64,000 nt of DNA from Odontesthes bonariensis (taxonomy: Eukaryota > Chordata > Actinopteri > Atheriniformes > Atherinopsidae). Both the position numbers and the translations under genes were made by a program. The notes beneath the pieces were generated by a model. That model was not told the origin of the DNA. It saw nothing but the letters and a program-made list of their open reading frames with translations, and searched no databases. The number at the start of each line of letters is the position of its first letter. Positions within the stretch are counted from its first letter, which is position 1. Positions 63,374 to 64,000 of this stretch are shown in pieces. Location of the stretch: positions 33,788,663 to 33,852,662 of the forward strand of contig NC_134510.1 of the NCBI RefSeq assembly GCF_027942865.1, written 5' to 3'.

Positions 63374-64000
63374 GTAGGAGAAGATAAATCAGAAAAAAAC
63401 ATCCTGTTTGTAGAAAATATTCAGGTAGATGGAGAACAGGAAGTGAAATTAACTCTTAACCCACTCTGTGTTTCCAGGGCCGTAATAACTAGATTAAAAG
63501 GTCCCGGGTAAACAATGATCGTGCTGGGCCCCCACTAACTCACATATACATTTTTTTTCCTCAGATATCCACAAACTTATTAGAGCTGATTTATAAAAAA
63601 CACATCTAAGTAATTGCACTAAATATTCTCAGATATCACCTTCTTAGAGGTGAACATGCCGGTTCCTTATGATTACAGATTAAGAATTGCAAAGTTTTAG
63701 TTATCAGTTAGTTATCTTGGGCATCGGAGATAATAATGAAAATATTGAAGTGTTTAGGCTAAACTATTTCCCTTTGAGGATCAATAATAATTGCAAAGTT
63801 GCTCTCACATCATGTTGAATTTTGGGTTTGTTTGCACCACTGTAAGGCAGACATCCCAAGTCTCCCGGAAGTTCCGGGAGTCTCCCTGATATTGATAGTT
63901 AATCACGGTTGCCCGCAAGTCGGATAAAATATCCCGGATTTTAGACTATGCGAGGGAGTGTTTTTTTTTTTTTTTTTAATGCCAGTGAGAGTGTGCAGGC
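63374..64000 (+). other. crppa: Start of crppa intron 1
   Basis: Intronic sequence to the window edge. Holds the dispersed repeat at 63845 onward. Confidence 0.7.
63845..64000. repeat. Dispersed repeat fragment, cut by the window end
   Basis: Contains GACATCCCAAGTCTCCCGGA followed by the palindromic TCCCGGAAGTTCCGGGA and CCCGGATTTTAG. This start is familiar from a high-copy fish element. The class cannot be judged from this part. Confidence 0.5.

Overview
The window is nuclear DNA from a vertebrate, most likely a percomorph teleost fish. Genes are split by short GT-AG introns. The proteins match known vertebrate families almost end to end, and the interspersed repeats are of fish type: Tc1/mariner, hAT, PIF/Harbinger, Rex1/L2-like LINE tails and tRNA-like SINEs. 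There are no operons, CRISPR arrays or bacterial features. All family assignments come from reading the translated exons, not from a database search.

Layout. (1) 1-7042, + strand: the last five coding exons of tbx20, a cardiac T-box factor whose first exons lie left of the window. A probable 3'UTR and about 10.5 kb of gene-poor DNA follow. (2) 18.6-28.3 kb, - strand: complete herpud2, convergent with tbx20. Its introns carry two hAT elements and one PIF/Harbinger relic. (3) 29.6-31.8 kb, - strand: a CHK/EcKinase-like small-molecule kinase gene. A 5'-truncated LINE and a pentanucleotide microsatellite follow. (4) 34.3-40.7 kb, + strand: complete ankmy2 with ten coding exons and a Tc1 deletion derivative in intron 4. 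(5) 40.84-47.04 kb: a 6.2-kb array of about 563 copies of an 11-bp unit, lying between the converging 3' ends of ankmy2 and lrrc72. (6) 47.7-50.9 kb, - strand: lrrc72, rebuilt here as seven small coding exons (180 aa). An 832-bp Harbinger-type MITE sits in intron 3. (7) 51-59 kb: repeat-rich intergenic DNA (a second Tc1 copy with a nested LINE tail, a pyrimidine-rich tract and two SINE-like elements). (8) 59.2-62.05 kb, + strand: sostdc1 with a clear TATA box. (9) 63.12 kb onward, + strand: first coding exon of crppa (ISPD).

The genes act in unrelated processes: heart transcription (tbx20), ER quality control (herpud2), ciliary or signalling scaffolds (ankmy2, lrrc72), BMP/Wnt antagonism (sostdc1) and dystroglycan glycosylation (crppa). 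What links them is conserved order. The relative orientation ankmy2(+) lrrc72(-) sostdc1(+) crppa(+) matches the human 7p21 block, and tbx20/herpud2 matches genes found on human 7p14.

The most unusual object is the 11-bp satellite. It stays in register for 6.2 kb with a single net 2-bp slip, and it has nested higher-order repeats of 99 bp and about 1.4 kb.
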